A stretch of DNA of 52,304 nt from Gemmatimonadota bacterium (GTDB lineage Bacteria > Gemmatimonadota > Gemmatimonadetes > Longimicrobiales > Gaopeijiaceae): the NCBI GenBank assembly GCA_022826005.1, contig JAJDVT010000024.1, positions 1 to 52,304 on the forward strand. The letters are read 5' to 3'. The position numbers and the translations under genes are program-made. The notes under the pieces are model-generated. The model had not been told where the DNA came from and made no database searches. It saw only the letters and a program-made list of their open reading frames with translations. Positions 41,885-50,180 of this stretch are shown here, piece by piece. Numbering within the stretch: the stretch's first letter is position 1; each line of letters begins with the position of its first letter.

Positions 41885-42804
41885 TGGATCGCCTGCGTGA
41901 CGGCCTGCTCGCGCGATTGCGGAGCAACCCCAAAGCCGAGATGCCCTTCCTGGACCACCTGGAGGAGCTGCGCTGGCGGATCCTCAAGAGCCTCGCGGCA
42001 CTGGTTGTCGGCACAGGCGTCGCGGTCTTTCTGATTCTGTATTACGACGTGGCCGCGCTGCTGATCAGGCCGGCCCACCTGGTCCTCGGGGAAGATTTCA
42101 AGCTCATCAACCTTTCGCCACCAGACACCTTCTTCGTCTTGCTGCAGATGTCGCTGATCCTGGGATTCGTGTTCGCTTCCCCGATCGTCTTCTATCACGT
42201 CTGGGTGTTTCTCGCGCCGGCCCTGGAGAAGCATGAGCGGCGCGCCATCGTGCCCGCGCTCTGGATGGGACTGGTCCTTTTCGCGGGGGGCGTGTTGGTC
42301 GGCTACTACGCCCTTCCCTACGCGATACGCTTCTTCAGCGGGATCCTCGCGGACCAGATCGAAGCCTCGTATACGGCATCCTTTTATCTGGGCTTCGTCG
42401 TCAAAGTGCTGTTGGGTTTCGGGGTCGTCTTCGAATTGCCGGTCGTAGTCCTGGTTCTGAGCGTGCTCGGACTGGTGAGTCCGTCGTTCCTCAGAAGCAA
42501 GCGGCGCTATGCGATTGTGGTCCTGCTCCTGATCGCGTGCCTCTTTTCTCCCGGCGACTTCAGCGTAGTCACCATCCTGCTGCTTGGATCCATGATTGTC
42601 CTGTACGAGTTCAGCATCCTCCTTTCGGGCCTGGTCTGGCGTGGCCGGCTCCGCAGGGAGCGTGAAGGCGAACAGGCGTCGCCGCCGCCGGAGGGTTCGG
42701 AGCCCGCCGACGAGCCCGGCGACGCGCCGCCGGAGCCGACTCCGTACGACCACGGGGATCCGGCGGGGGGCAGCGCGCCGGCCGGGCCGGAGGATGAGGA
42801 GTAG
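41884..42804 (+). CDS. tatC: Sec-independent translocase subunit TatC
   Basis: The product is 306 residues with six membrane helices. The family start AEMPFLDHLEELRWRILKSL contains the conserved glutamates that bind the twin-arginine signal. SPPDTFFVLLQMSLILGF, SPIVFYHVWVFLAPAL and FGVVFELPVVVLVLSVLGLV are typical TatC helices. A Pro/Glu-rich cytoplasmic tail of about 50 residues is added at the C-terminus. It works with TatA encoded at 49911, not adjacent here. The gene is coupled to nrdR by a one-base overlap; lptD follows after six bases. Confidence 0.96.
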   Translation: MDRLRDGLLARLRSNPKAEMPFLDHLEELRWRILKSLAALVVGTGVAVFLILYYDVAALLIRPAHLVLGEDFKLINLSPPDTFFVLLQMSLILGFVFASPIVFYHVWVFLAPALEKHERRAIVPALWMGLVLFAGGVLVGYYALPYAIRFFSGILADQIEASYTASFYLGFVVKVLLGFGVVFELPVVVLVLSVLGLVSPSFLRSKRRYAIVVLLLIACLFSPGDFSVVTILLLGSMIVLYEFSILLSGLVWRGRLRREREGEQASPPPEGSEPADEPGDAPPEPTPYDHGDPAGGSAPAGPEDEE

Positions 42805-42810
42805 CCGCCG

Positions 42811-45800
42811 GTGGACAGATCCCGCGACGTGCCTGGAGCGATCGGCCTCGCCGGACCGAGCCGGTTCGGTTGGGCGGCTCGCCGGTACGTCCGTGGGGCG
42901 CTGCTGGCCGCGGCGGTGCTGCTGGCGGCCGTCCCGGAACCCCTCGCGGCCCAGGAGGTGAGCGATTCCCTGCGCCAGGTCATTCAGGAGCGCCTGGAGC
43001 GCCTCGAGCGGCGCGTCGGCGACTCCACCGGCCTCCGCCCCGACACCCTCGCGGACCAGCGCGACGAGGCCGCCGAGAGCGAAGACTCGACGCTGATCGC
43101 CCTGCTCGATCTGCCCGGCTACGGCCTCACCCGCTACCGCAGCGCCGGCGCGAGCTTCGACCCCCGGCTGCGGATATGGGAACTCCTCGCCACCGAGAGC
43201 ACGGGTGCGGTGCTCATCAGGGAGGGGCGCGAACTGACCGCCGACTCCGCGCTCATCTTCGACGACAACATCGGCAGGCTGGTGACGGTCGGCGACGAAG
43301 CCACCTACCAGCCCGAGGACGGGAACGAGATCGTGGCCGCCCGCCTGATCTTCGACCTGAACGAGGATCGCGGCACGGCGGAGGGGGCGAGTACCGAAAT
43401 GGGTGCCCTGTCGGGGAACTGGAAGGTCCGCGGGGACTTCCCCTGGGTGGGTGAGGACCTTTCCTACGGCCGGGGGCTGACGTTCACGAGCTGTCCTGAC
43501 AGCGTGCCGCACTATCACTTTGTCGCCACCCGGGCCAAACTCTCGCCCAGCGGGATGCTGATCGCCAGAAACGTGTTCCTCCACTTCGGCGACGTTCCCG
43601 TCTTCTGGCTTCCCTTCATGGCGCAGAGCACGGAGCAGGGACGCCGCTCGGGGCTCCTGCCCGTGCGGTTCTCGGTCAACGACATCGTGCGCACCTCGGA
43701 CAGCTATTCGCGGCGCGTCTCCAATATCGGCTACTACTGGGCGATCAACGACTACGCCGACGCCCAGGTGGGGCTCGACTGGTGGAGCGGCAACTACACC
43801 GGGATCAACGGCGCCCTCCAGTATCGGTGGCAGCGCATGTTCCAGACCGGGCGGGCCGAGTTCCGGCAGTTCTGGCGGGAGAACGGCGGGTCCGAACTCG
43901 CCTTCAACGCCAACTACAACTGGGAGCTCTCCGAGCGCACCCGCATGCGCCTGAGGGCGAGCTACGCATCGAGTTCGTCCTTCGTGCGGCAGAACTCCTT
44001 CGATCCGCGCGAAGTCACCCAGTCGATCGACTCGGACGGGGGCTTCGACCGGCGTTTCGACTGGGGACAGCTCTCGCTCGGCGGCAACCGCCGGCAGTTC
44101 CTGTCGGACGACCGGGTGGAAATGACGCTGCCCACCGTCAGCCTGTCGCTCTCGACGATCACCCTCTTCCGGGCCCCGGCGAACCGCGCCCGGTTCTACA
44201 ACAACATGACGGTCTCCGCGTCCGCGCGCGGCTCCCGGGCCATCCGCGACCTTCCGGCCCAGAACCTGGCCGAGAACCGTTTCAGCCTCGGATTGGCCGA
44301 CACCGAAAACTGGGAGGGCACGTTCTCGGGCAGCGTGTCTGCCGGGGCCCTTTCGGTCTCCCAGAGTGTGAACCTGCGCCGGAACACGACCCACGATATC
44401 CCGGCCGGTTTCTTCGATCCGGAGGCGGAGATCCCGATGGCCGGAATCGGAAGCGTGGCGGACCTGCAGCGCCCGGCCTTCCTTCCGTACGCGGCTCAGG
44501 AAGGCGAGGCCTTCAACGCCGACGAACTGACCTGGTCCACGACCATCAACTATCAGCAGAATCTGATCGGATCCACGACCATCACGCCCCATGTGTCGCT
44601 GTCCGGAAGGTCCGTGAAGTCGGACACGCTTTCGGTTGGCAGCGGCTTCGTCGGGGCTCCCAGCCGCGTGGCCTTCGGGGCGCAGCTCAAGTCGGACGTG
44701 TACGGGTTCTACGCGGGCGGGAACGTCCGCCACAAGTTCTCCCCCAACTTCGACTACGCGTTCACGCCCCGGAGCGACCCGACCGACATTCAGGCGGCAC
44801 TCTTCGGACCGCGCGGCGCACAGCCCCGCAACGAGGTGAGGATCGGGCTGAACCAGACCATCGAAGCGCGGGTGGGGGATCCCCGCGCGGACTCGGCGGA
44901 GGCCGCGCGGGAGTCGGAGAGCCGCGATGGCGGGCCGCGCCGTCTGCCGCAGTCGCGCAAGATCATGGTGCTGGCGTGGCGCACGAGCGCCCTGACCTAC
45001 GACTTCGAGCAGGCCAGCGAACTGGGCCACTACACGCGGGGCTTCGCCGACAACCTGAAGATCCAGAACCAGTTGAGTTCGGACCTGGTCAGGGGTCTGA
45101 GCGTGTCGTTCGATACGGACGTATTCGACGATTCGGAGGTTACATCGACGGGGGGGCAGCGCAAGTTCTCGCCGTTTGTTTCGAGCATGAACCTGTCCTT
45201 CAGCCTGAACAACCGGTCGGGTCTGGTCACCTGGCTGGGCGGGCTGGGACGCGGACGCCGGGCGGAGGCCCCGGATTCGGCGGAGGCCGGCGGAGAGGCC
45301 GGGGCCGGGGAAGCTGGAACCGCGGAGGAGACGGGGGAGGGGCAGCAGGCGGAGGAACCGGAAGTCGACGTCTCCGGCTCGGAAGACGATCCCTACGCAT
45401 CGGAGGAGGACCCGTTCGCGGATCCGACCGGCTTCGAAACCGAGGACATGGGTGAGGCCACCGTCGTTCCCGGGCGTGGGCGTGCCGACGGGGGAAGGCA
45501 GCAGAGCCGCCGCCGGGGCGGCGCGGGGAACTGGAACGCCTCCATTTCATACTCGCTCGCTCGCACCCGGGGCGTGGACTTCGGCGGCAGCCAGATGCTG
45601 CAGACCTCGCTCGCCTTCGACCCATCGGAGAAGTGGTCGATGCGCTGGCGCAGCTCCTACGATGTCCAGGCCGGGGTCTTCAACGACCACACCATCAGCC
45701 TCGAGCGTGACCTGCACCGCTGGGACGCCACCTTCTCCTTCCGGCAGACACCCACCGGCAACTGGAGTTTCGTCTTCGAGGTGGCCCTGTCGGACAACCG

Positions 45801-45855
45801 CGACCTGCACTTCGACTACGAGCAGCGGACCGCGCTGGATCGTCAGCGGCGCTGA
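42811..45855 (+). CDS. lptD: LPS-assembly outer-membrane protein LptD
   Basis: The product is 1014 residues from GTG 42811. The signal peptide ends near EPLAAQ. An OstA-like N-terminal domain (about 100-230: RIWELLATESTGAVLIREGRE and GRGLTFTSC) precedes the LptD beta-barrel (from VFWLPFMAQSTEQGRRSGLL on), rich in alternating strands ending in aromatic residues. The barrel places lipopolysaccharide or a related glycolipid in the outer leaflet. Between late strands an acidic disordered insert of about 90 residues (about 810-900; GGEAGAGEAGTAEETGEG, EDDPYASEEDPFADP) is unusual. It is likely transcribed with nrdR-tatC. Confidence 0.9.
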   Translation: MDRSRDVPGAIGLAGPSRFGWAARRYVRGALLAAAVLLAAVPEPLAAQEVSDSLRQVIQERLERLERRVGDSTGLRPDTLADQRDEAAESEDSTLIALLDLPGYGLTRYRSAGASFDPRLRIWELLATESTGAVLIREGRELTADSALIFDDNIGRLVTVGDEATYQPEDGNEIVAARLIFDLNEDRGTAEGASTEMGALSGNWKVRGDFPWVGEDLSYGRGLTFTSCPDSVPHYHFVATRAKLSPSGMLIARNVFLHFGDVPVFWLPFMAQSTEQGRRSGLLPVRFSVNDIVRTSDSYSRRVSNIGYYWAINDYADAQVGLDWWSGNYTGINGALQYRWQRMFQTGRAEFRQFWRENGGSELAFNANYNWELSERTRMRLRASYASSSSFVRQNSFDPREVTQSIDSDGGFDRRFDWGQLSLGGNRRQFLSDDRVEMTLPTVSLSLSTITLFRAPANRARFYNNMTVSASARGSRAIRDLPAQNLAENRFSLGLADTENWEGTFSGSVSAGALSVSQSVNLRRNTTHDIPAGFFDPEAEIPMAGIGSVADLQRPAFLPYAAQEGEAFNADELTWSTTINYQQNLIGSTTITPHVSLSGRSVKSDTLSVGSGFVGAPSRVAFGAQLKSDVYGFYAGGNVRHKFSPNFDYAFTPRSDPTDIQAALFGPRGAQPRNEVRIGLNQTIEARVGDPRADSAEAARESESRDGGPRRLPQSRKIMVLAWRTSALTYDFEQASELGHYTRGFADNLKIQNQLSSDLVRGLSVSFDTDVFDDSEVTSTGGQRKFSPFVSSMNLSFSLNNRSGLVTWLGGLGRGRRAEAPDSAEAGGEAGAGEAGTAEETGEGQQAEEPEVDVSGSEDDPYASEEDPFADPTGFETEDMGEATVVPGRGRADGGRQQSRRRGGAGNWNASISYSLARTRGVDFGGSQMLQTSLAFDPSEKWSMRWRSSYDVQAGVFNDHTISLERDLHRWDATFSFRQTPTGNWSFVFEVALSDNRDLHFDYEQRTALDRQRR

Positions 45856-46000
45856 CGGCAGGCTCGCGGCAGGCCCGGCGCGAGAGCGCCCATCCGGTGC
45901 TTGCGCAGGGCATCGGCCTGGCACTTCGGACCGCCCGCGCCGGACGCCGGGGGTGGCACCGGGAAGCTCCCGGCACGTCCCCCGGGTGGGACATCGCGTG

Positions 46001-46025
46001 ATCGCTTGCCAAGCGATAAGTATCG
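46001..46025. promoter_or_regulatory. Overlapping palindromes upstream of the Fn3 lipoprotein gene
   Basis: ATCGCTTGCCAAGCGAT (46001-46017) is a perfect inverted repeat with 8-base arms and one central base. It overlaps a second one, CGATAAGTATCG (46014-46025). No T tract follows, so it is not a standard terminator of lptD. Lying about 120 bases before the next start codon, it could be an operator. The rest of the 286-base lptD-to-lipoprotein gap (45856-46141) shows no gene. Confidence 0.4.
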
Positions 46026-46141
46026 GTACTGCAACGGTATGGGGTTTTGGTACGCCTCGTGCATCCGTGGGGTTCCAGGGATGGCACGGCCGTGTTCCGC
46101 CGCGGCCAGCACGGGAAACAACCGGAACCGAGGAAATCAGA

Positions 46142-47281
46142 ATGCGATACGGTATCAGACGCTTGATGGTGGTGGTTGTGGCTACCCTGGCTCTTGCCGG
46201 GTGCGACAGCGAGTTGCTGGTGGTGGTGGACGAACCCGCCGCTCCGAGGGACCTTGACGCCTACTACTACGGCGAAGCCGTCGACATCCATTGGAGTACC
46301 GGTGCCGGCTGGAACGGAGAGACGTTTCTGGTCTACGGGAAGAGGGCCAGTGATTCCGAGTACTTTTTCATCGCCGAGGTGACCAGTTGCATTGACGGCT
46401 ACTGCGTATACCGCGACTTGAACGTCTTGCCGAGGGTCACCTACGAGTACTACGTCTCCGCGTACGACGAGGAGACGGGGCTGGAGACGGCGAGCGCGTA
46501 CTCGGTCGAGGTGTACGTCCCGGACCCGATACCGCCCGCGGTTCCGGAGGGTGTGACGTCGGTGGCGCTGGACAACTCCGCCTACATACACTGGGACAAC
46601 TCGGCGGCGCGCGAGCCGGACTTCGCGGCATACCGCGTCTATCTGGTGGATACCGACGGCGACCTGTTCCTGGGAGAGACGGATTCGCCCGGCTTCATCG
46701 ACCTCGTCGCCGAGAACGGCCTGAGCTACATCTACTACGTGACCTCGGTGGATGACCAGGGACACGAGAGCGACCCCAGCGAAGTGGTGACCTGCACTCC
46801 GAGGCCGGACTACACGGGCGAGGTGATCTATGCGCATCGCGACTTGCCGGAGAAATCGGGATTCCGCTTCCAGGATGCCGACGACCTCGAAGCGATTATG
46901 CACGGTGACCGGCGCGACCGGCACTTGCGGATCGAGTCCGGCCAGGACGCCGTCTGGGTCGTGCCCGGCTCCGGGGTGCGGGTCTACCCGGAAGCCCGCT
47001 GGACCACGAGCCTGAAGTGCGGGCCCGCCGCCGACGCGGACTGCGAATCGTGGGAGGAGGCGCCGAGAACCGGGTATTCGTCGAGCCGGGCGACTCTCCT
47101 TGCCGGGTACACATACATGTTCCGGGTGTCCGGCGACGACGGCGAGGTCCGATTTGGATCGATCCGTCCGAGCATCATGGGATTCGATCAGGATGGCAGG
47201 GAGCTGGTCGTGTTCGACTGGGCCTACCAGACGCAGGCGGGCAATCCGAGCCTGAGCCCCGTGCGGGGGACGGGCCGGTGA
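46142..47281 (+). CDS. Fibronectin type III-like lipoprotein
   Basis: The product is 379 residues. ATG 46142 follows GAGGA (46130-46134) by seven bases; the open frame upstream overlaps lptD and is not used. The signal peptide ends in LALAGC, lipidated Cys at 21. Two Fn3-type domains follow: about 33-125 (APRDLDAYYYGEAVDIHWS, VTYEYYVSAYDEE) and about 130-225 (VPEGVTSVALDNSAYIHWD, LSYIYYVTSVDDQGHESDPS). The last ~150 residues are a further beta-rich region that I do not recognise. It is probably surface- or periplasm-facing and involved in binding. The formiminotransferase-like gene follows by 34 bases, but no functional link is evident. Confidence 0.85.
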   Translation: MRYGIRRLMVVVVATLALAGCDSELLVVVDEPAAPRDLDAYYYGEAVDIHWSTGAGWNGETFLVYGKRASDSEYFFIAEVTSCIDGYCVYRDLNVLPRVTYEYYVSAYDEETGLETASAYSVEVYVPDPIPPAVPEGVTSVALDNSAYIHWDNSAAREPDFAAYRVYLVDTDGDLFLGETDSPGFIDLVAENGLSYIYYVTSVDDQGHESDPSEVVTCTPRPDYTGEVIYAHRDLPEKSGFRFQDADDLEAIMHGDRRDRHLRIESGQDAVWVVPGSGVRVYPEARWTTSLKCGPAADADCESWEEAPRTGYSSSRATLLAGYTYMFRVSGDDGEVRFGSIRPSIMGFDQDGRELVVFDWAYQTQAGNPSLSPVRGTGR

Positions 47282-47315
47282 TCCGCGACCCCCTCCGCCG
47301 GGACGGCCGCCCGGC

Positions 47316-48248
47316 ATGATCCCGGTTCTGGAGACCGTCCCCAACTTCAGTGAAGGACGGGATCCGGACTTCGTGGCTGCCGTCCGCGACGCGTTCCTGA
47401 GCGCCGGCTGCGACGTTCTTCATGCGACGATGGACCCGGACCACCATCGGTCCGTGGTCACGGTCGTCGGGGAACCCGGCCCGGTGGAGGATGGGGCGGT
47501 GGCCGCGGCGCGGCTGGCGCTGGAGCACATCGACCTGCGTGGGCACCGCGGCGTGCATCCCCGGGTCGGCGCCCTGGACGTCCTGCCCTTCGTGCCGCTC
47601 CGCGGGATGGGCATGGACGATGCCGTGCGATCCGCGCGCCGGACCGGCGCGCGGATCGCGTCCCTGGGCCTCCCGGTGTACTTCTACGCCCAGGCCTCGA
47701 AGCCGCCCCGGCGCACCCGGGCCAGCGGGCGCGGGGGCGGCTTCGAGGCTCTGCGGGAGGGACGCGGCGGCTGCGGCGAGGCCGATCTTCCCGGTCGGGA
47801 GGCGGACTGCCCCACTGTGCACCGTGTCGCGCACCCGTCGGCGGGAGCGGTGTGCGTGGGAGCGCGCAGGATCCTGCTCGCCTGGAACGTCGATGTCGAG
47901 GGCATCGCGTTCGCGGCGGCCAGGCGCATCGCGGCGGCCATTCGCGAGACCGGCGGCGGCTTTCCGGGGCTTCGCGCGCTTGCCTTCCACCTGCCCGGAC
48001 AGCGCCGCACGCAAATCTCGATGAATCTCGAGGACCCGGGCGGGACCGATCCGGTCGAGGTGTTCGCCGCGATCGAGCGGGCGGCGACCCGGCTCGGCGG
48101 CCAGGTGAGCGGCACCGAGGTCATCGGCATGGGTCCCGACGCGCTCGCGTCTTCCACGTCCGTGCGGACGCTGCGCATTCGTGATTGGTCGGACGAGCGT
48201 CTTCTCGGTCCCAGGGTGGACGCGTGGCTCGCCGCCCGGGGCGGCTGA
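47316..48248 (+). CDS. Glutamate formiminotransferase-like protein
   Basis: The product is 310 residues. MIPVLETVPNFSEGRDPDFV is the hallmark start of the formiminotransferase N-terminal subdomain; DPDHHRSVVTVVG supplies the catalytic histidine region. HRGVHPRVGALDVLPFVPL, LPVYFYAQAS, HPSAGAVCVGARRILLAWNV and QISMNLEDP follow the family. The family transfers the formimino group from formiminoglutamate to tetrahydrofolate in histidine breakdown. There is no cyclodeaminase domain and no hut genes nearby. The loop after VYFYAQAS is Gly/Arg-rich and longer than usual. Isolated copies like this are common, and the true substrate may differ. Confidence 0.9.
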   Translation: MIPVLETVPNFSEGRDPDFVAAVRDAFLSAGCDVLHATMDPDHHRSVVTVVGEPGPVEDGAVAAARLALEHIDLRGHRGVHPRVGALDVLPFVPLRGMGMDDAVRSARRTGARIASLGLPVYFYAQASKPPRRTRASGRGGGFEALREGRGGCGEADLPGREADCPTVHRVAHPSAGAVCVGARRILLAWNVDVEGIAFAAARRIAAAIRETGGGFPGLRALAFHLPGQRRTQISMNLEDPGGTDPVEVFAAIERAATRLGGQVSGTEVIGMGPDALASSTSVRTLRIRDWSDERLLGPRVDAWLAARGG

Positions 48249-48413
48249 ATGTGTTCTCGCGGCGCTCAGGCGCTACCTTATCTTCCTTGGTTTCGCGGCG
48301 GTCGCCAGTGTCGCTGTACCCGCGCCGCGTGGACGTTCCTCCATATCCCGCGATGAAGAATCGCGGAAGGTCCCGGGGTGGCGCGTTTGCCCCCCCGGGC
48401 CGGCAGATGGCCG

Positions 48414-49418
48414 ATGACGAACCAGACGACAGCCGCACAGCGGGCTCCGGTCGGTCTCCACACCGTGAGGGCTCCGGTACAGGACCGTCTGGAGCGGGTC
48501 ATGGAAGAGCTCGGCCGCATAGCCGTCGCCGACTTCTCCATGGTCAACGAGGTGAACGACTACCTCATGAAGGTGCCGGGGAAACTTTTTCGGCCCACGC
48601 TCGTTCTCCTGGCCAGCGACATCGAAGGAGAGTCGCCGCGCGCCGCGCTGACGCTCGCCGCGGTAGTCGAACTGGTTCACATCGCGACCCTGGTGCACGA
48701 CGACGCGGTCGACCACTCGGTGCTCCGCCGCGGCATGCCGACGGTCAACTCGGTGTGGTCGCACCAGATCGCGATCATCCTGGGCGACTACCTGTACAGC
48801 CGTGCCGTCACCGAGCTGGCCGGTCTGGGCGACCTCGAAGCGGTGCGGGTGCTGGCGTCGGCGGCGAACCGCATGAGCGTGGGGGAGATGCGCCAACTCC
48901 TCGCCTATGACGATGTCACCTATTCCGAAGCCGAGTACTTCCGGCTGATCGACGCCAAGACGGCCTCGCTCATGTCGGCCGCCTGCGAGCTGGGCGCGCT
49001 CGCGGGCAGCCCGTCCCACCGAGTGCCGCTCAGGCGCTACGGACACGCGCTGGGCATGGCCTTTCAGATCACCGACGACATGCTCGACTACGAGGGGACC
49101 GAGAGCGTCACGGGGAAGCCGGCGGGGCTCGATCTGCGGGGCAGAAAGGTCACTCTCCCTCTGGTGGGGGCGCTGCGCGAAATGACGGCGGCGGAGGTCG
49201 ACCGGGTCCGACACCTCTTCACGCTGGTCGAACCGGGGGACGAGGAGATCGAGGACGTGATCGAACTCGTGAGACGAAACGGCGGGCTGCAGTACGCGCG
49301 CCACAAGGCAATGGGGTACGCGAATGCGGCGAACGCCGCAACCCGCGGCCTGACGCCGGGGCCGGCGCTCGACGCCCTGCGAGAGGCCGTGCTGCACGTG
49401 ATGGATCGGTCGAGGTAG
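48414..49418 (+). CDS. Trans-polyprenyl diphosphate synthase (octaprenyl-type)
   Basis: The product is 334 residues from ATG 48414. KLFRP near 57-61, the first aspartate-rich motif DDAVD at 96-100, RRGMPTVN following it, and the second motif DDMLD at 221-225 (FQITDDMLDYEG) are those of all-trans polyprenyl synthases. GKPAGLDLRGRKVTLPL is the usual stretch after the second motif. The enzyme condenses isopentenyl diphosphate units to the side chain of a quinone. Chain length cannot be read safely. The start is uncertain, as no strong ribosome binding site is seen. The DUF4321-like gene follows by seven bases. Confidence 0.93.
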   Translation: MTNQTTAAQRAPVGLHTVRAPVQDRLERVMEELGRIAVADFSMVNEVNDYLMKVPGKLFRPTLVLLASDIEGESPRAALTLAAVVELVHIATLVHDDAVDHSVLRRGMPTVNSVWSHQIAIILGDYLYSRAVTELAGLGDLEAVRVLASAANRMSVGEMRQLLAYDDVTYSEAEYFRLIDAKTASLMSAACELGALAGSPSHRVPLRRYGHALGMAFQITDDMLDYEGTESVTGKPAGLDLRGRKVTLPLVGALREMTAAEVDRVRHLFTLVEPGDEEIEDVIELVRRNGGLQYARHKAMGYANAANAATRGLTPGPALDALREAVLHVMDRSR

Positions 49419-49425
49419 TCGGAAA

Positions 49426-49701
49426 ATGCAACCAGTCAAGAAACGCGGAATTGCGCGAGGGTTCGTCGCGCTCGCGGTGGGGATGTTCCTGGGAGGACTC
49501 CTCACGAGGCTTGCCGAGCACTTCCTCCCGCAGAGCCCGGCTCGCTCCTTCCTCACCAGCTCGGTGTCTTCGATGATCGGCCCGTTCTATGTGGACCTGG
49601 TCGCGGTGACCTTCACCCTGGGACCGATCTCGTTCGTTCTCAACGTCCTGACGCTGGTCGGAATCGTCATCGTAGCCGTGATCCTGCGCTCCTGGTTGTA
49701 G
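49426..49701 (+). CDS. Small membrane protein, DUF4321-like
   Basis: The product is 91 residues with two or three hydrophobic segments: GFVALAVGMFLGGLLTRLAEHFLP near 12-35 and ISFVLNVLTLVGIVIVAVILRSWL at the C-terminus, with DLVAVTFTLG between. The pattern (N-terminal glycine-rich helix, DLxxxTFxLGxxxxLN loop, final helix ending in a basic residue) fits DUF4321, known from small proteins near Tat or cell-shape genes. It starts seven bases after the polyprenyl synthase stop and 200 bases before tatA. The function is unknown. Confidence 0.75.
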   Translation: MQPVKKRGIARGFVALAVGMFLGGLLTRLAEHFLPQSPARSFLTSSVSSMIGPFYVDLVAVTFTLGPISFVLNVLTLVGIVIVAVILRSWL

Positions 49702-49771
49702 GCCGCCTGCGGCGCCGCCGCGGCGTCCGCCCGCGTTGCGACCGGGCCCGGGGTGGAGGGCAACACCGCGA

Positions 49772-49797
49772 GTGCATTTCGGCGGTGCACTTCGGCG
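49772..49797. repeat. Tandem 13-bp repeat in the tatA upstream region
   Basis: GTGCATTTCGGCG (49772-49784) is followed directly by GTGCACTTCGGCG (49785-49797), one mismatch. The pair ends about 30 bases before the putative -10 element of tatA, a suitable place for an activator. Confidence 0.6.
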
Positions 49798-49823
49798 GCT
49801 CCTTTCGCCTCGGCGCCGGTTTG

Positions 49824-49832
49824 CGTTAGCTT
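49824..49832 (+). promoter_or_regulatory. CGTTAGCTT element, probable -10 region of tatA
   Basis: CGTTAGCTT contains TAGCTT, a TANNNT box, about 80 bases upstream of the tatA start. The same nine bases occur upstream of the isomerase gene (52041-52049, minus) and, with one change, upstream of the epimerase gene (35318-35326). Confidence 0.4.
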
Positions 49833-49850
49833 GTCCCTTCATACCGGGGC

Positions 49851-49893
49851 GTGCCTGCGGTCAGGGGGAGAGTCCCGCCGCGGTCTCGGGCAC
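49851..49893 (+). promoter_or_regulatory. Foldable leader just upstream of the tatA ribosome binding site
   Basis: Nested inverted repeats are present: GTGCC (49851-49855) with GGCAC (49889-49893), GCGG (49857-49860) with CCGC (49878-49881), and a GGG/CCC pair inside. The ribosome binding site GGAGG (49896-49900) begins three bases after the outer stem. Such a structure could modulate translation. It matches no riboswitch class that I can recognise. Confidence 0.35.
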
Positions 49894-49910
49894 ACGGAGG
49901 TGAATACGAC

Positions 49911-50165
49911 ATGCCATTCAATCTTGGCCCATTGGAGATGATCCTGGTGCTGCTGGTGGTGTTGCTTCTCTTCGGCGCGAAGCGGCTCCCCGAGATCGGG
50001 ACCTCTCTCGGCAAGGGAATCAGGGAGTTCAAGTCGTCGATCCGCGAAGTCGAATCTTCGGTGCGCGTCGACAACGAAATCGCTGCGCCCCGCAAGGAAG
50101 CGCCGCTCCCCAGCGAACCCGAAGCGCAGGACGAGGGTACGCCCCGCCGGCTGACGACCGGCTGA
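49911..50165 (+). CDS. tatA: Twin-arginine translocase subunit TatA
   Basis: The product is 84 residues. MPFNLGPLEMILVLLVVLLLFGAKRLPEIG shows the short membrane helix, the FGAKRLPE hinge and the amphipathic helix start (GTSLGKGIREFKSSI) that define TatA/TatE. A charged, disordered tail follows. It assembles into the translocation pore with TatC (41884). ATG 49911 follows GGAGG (49896-49900) by ten bases. It has its own promoter-like element and a possibly structured leader. The isomerase gene converges with it, 15 bases away. Confidence 0.96.
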   Translation: MPFNLGPLEMILVLLVVLLLFGAKRLPEIGTSLGKGIREFKSSIREVESSVRVDNEIAAPRKEAPLPSEPEAQDEGTPRRLTTG

Positions 50166-50180
50166 AACGGCCCCGCCGGT

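Noticed and set aside
41779-45030. A 1083-codon minus-strand open frame across tatC and lptD
   Set aside because: It spans two real genes on the other strand and shows no family motif, typical of antisense frames in GC-rich DNA.
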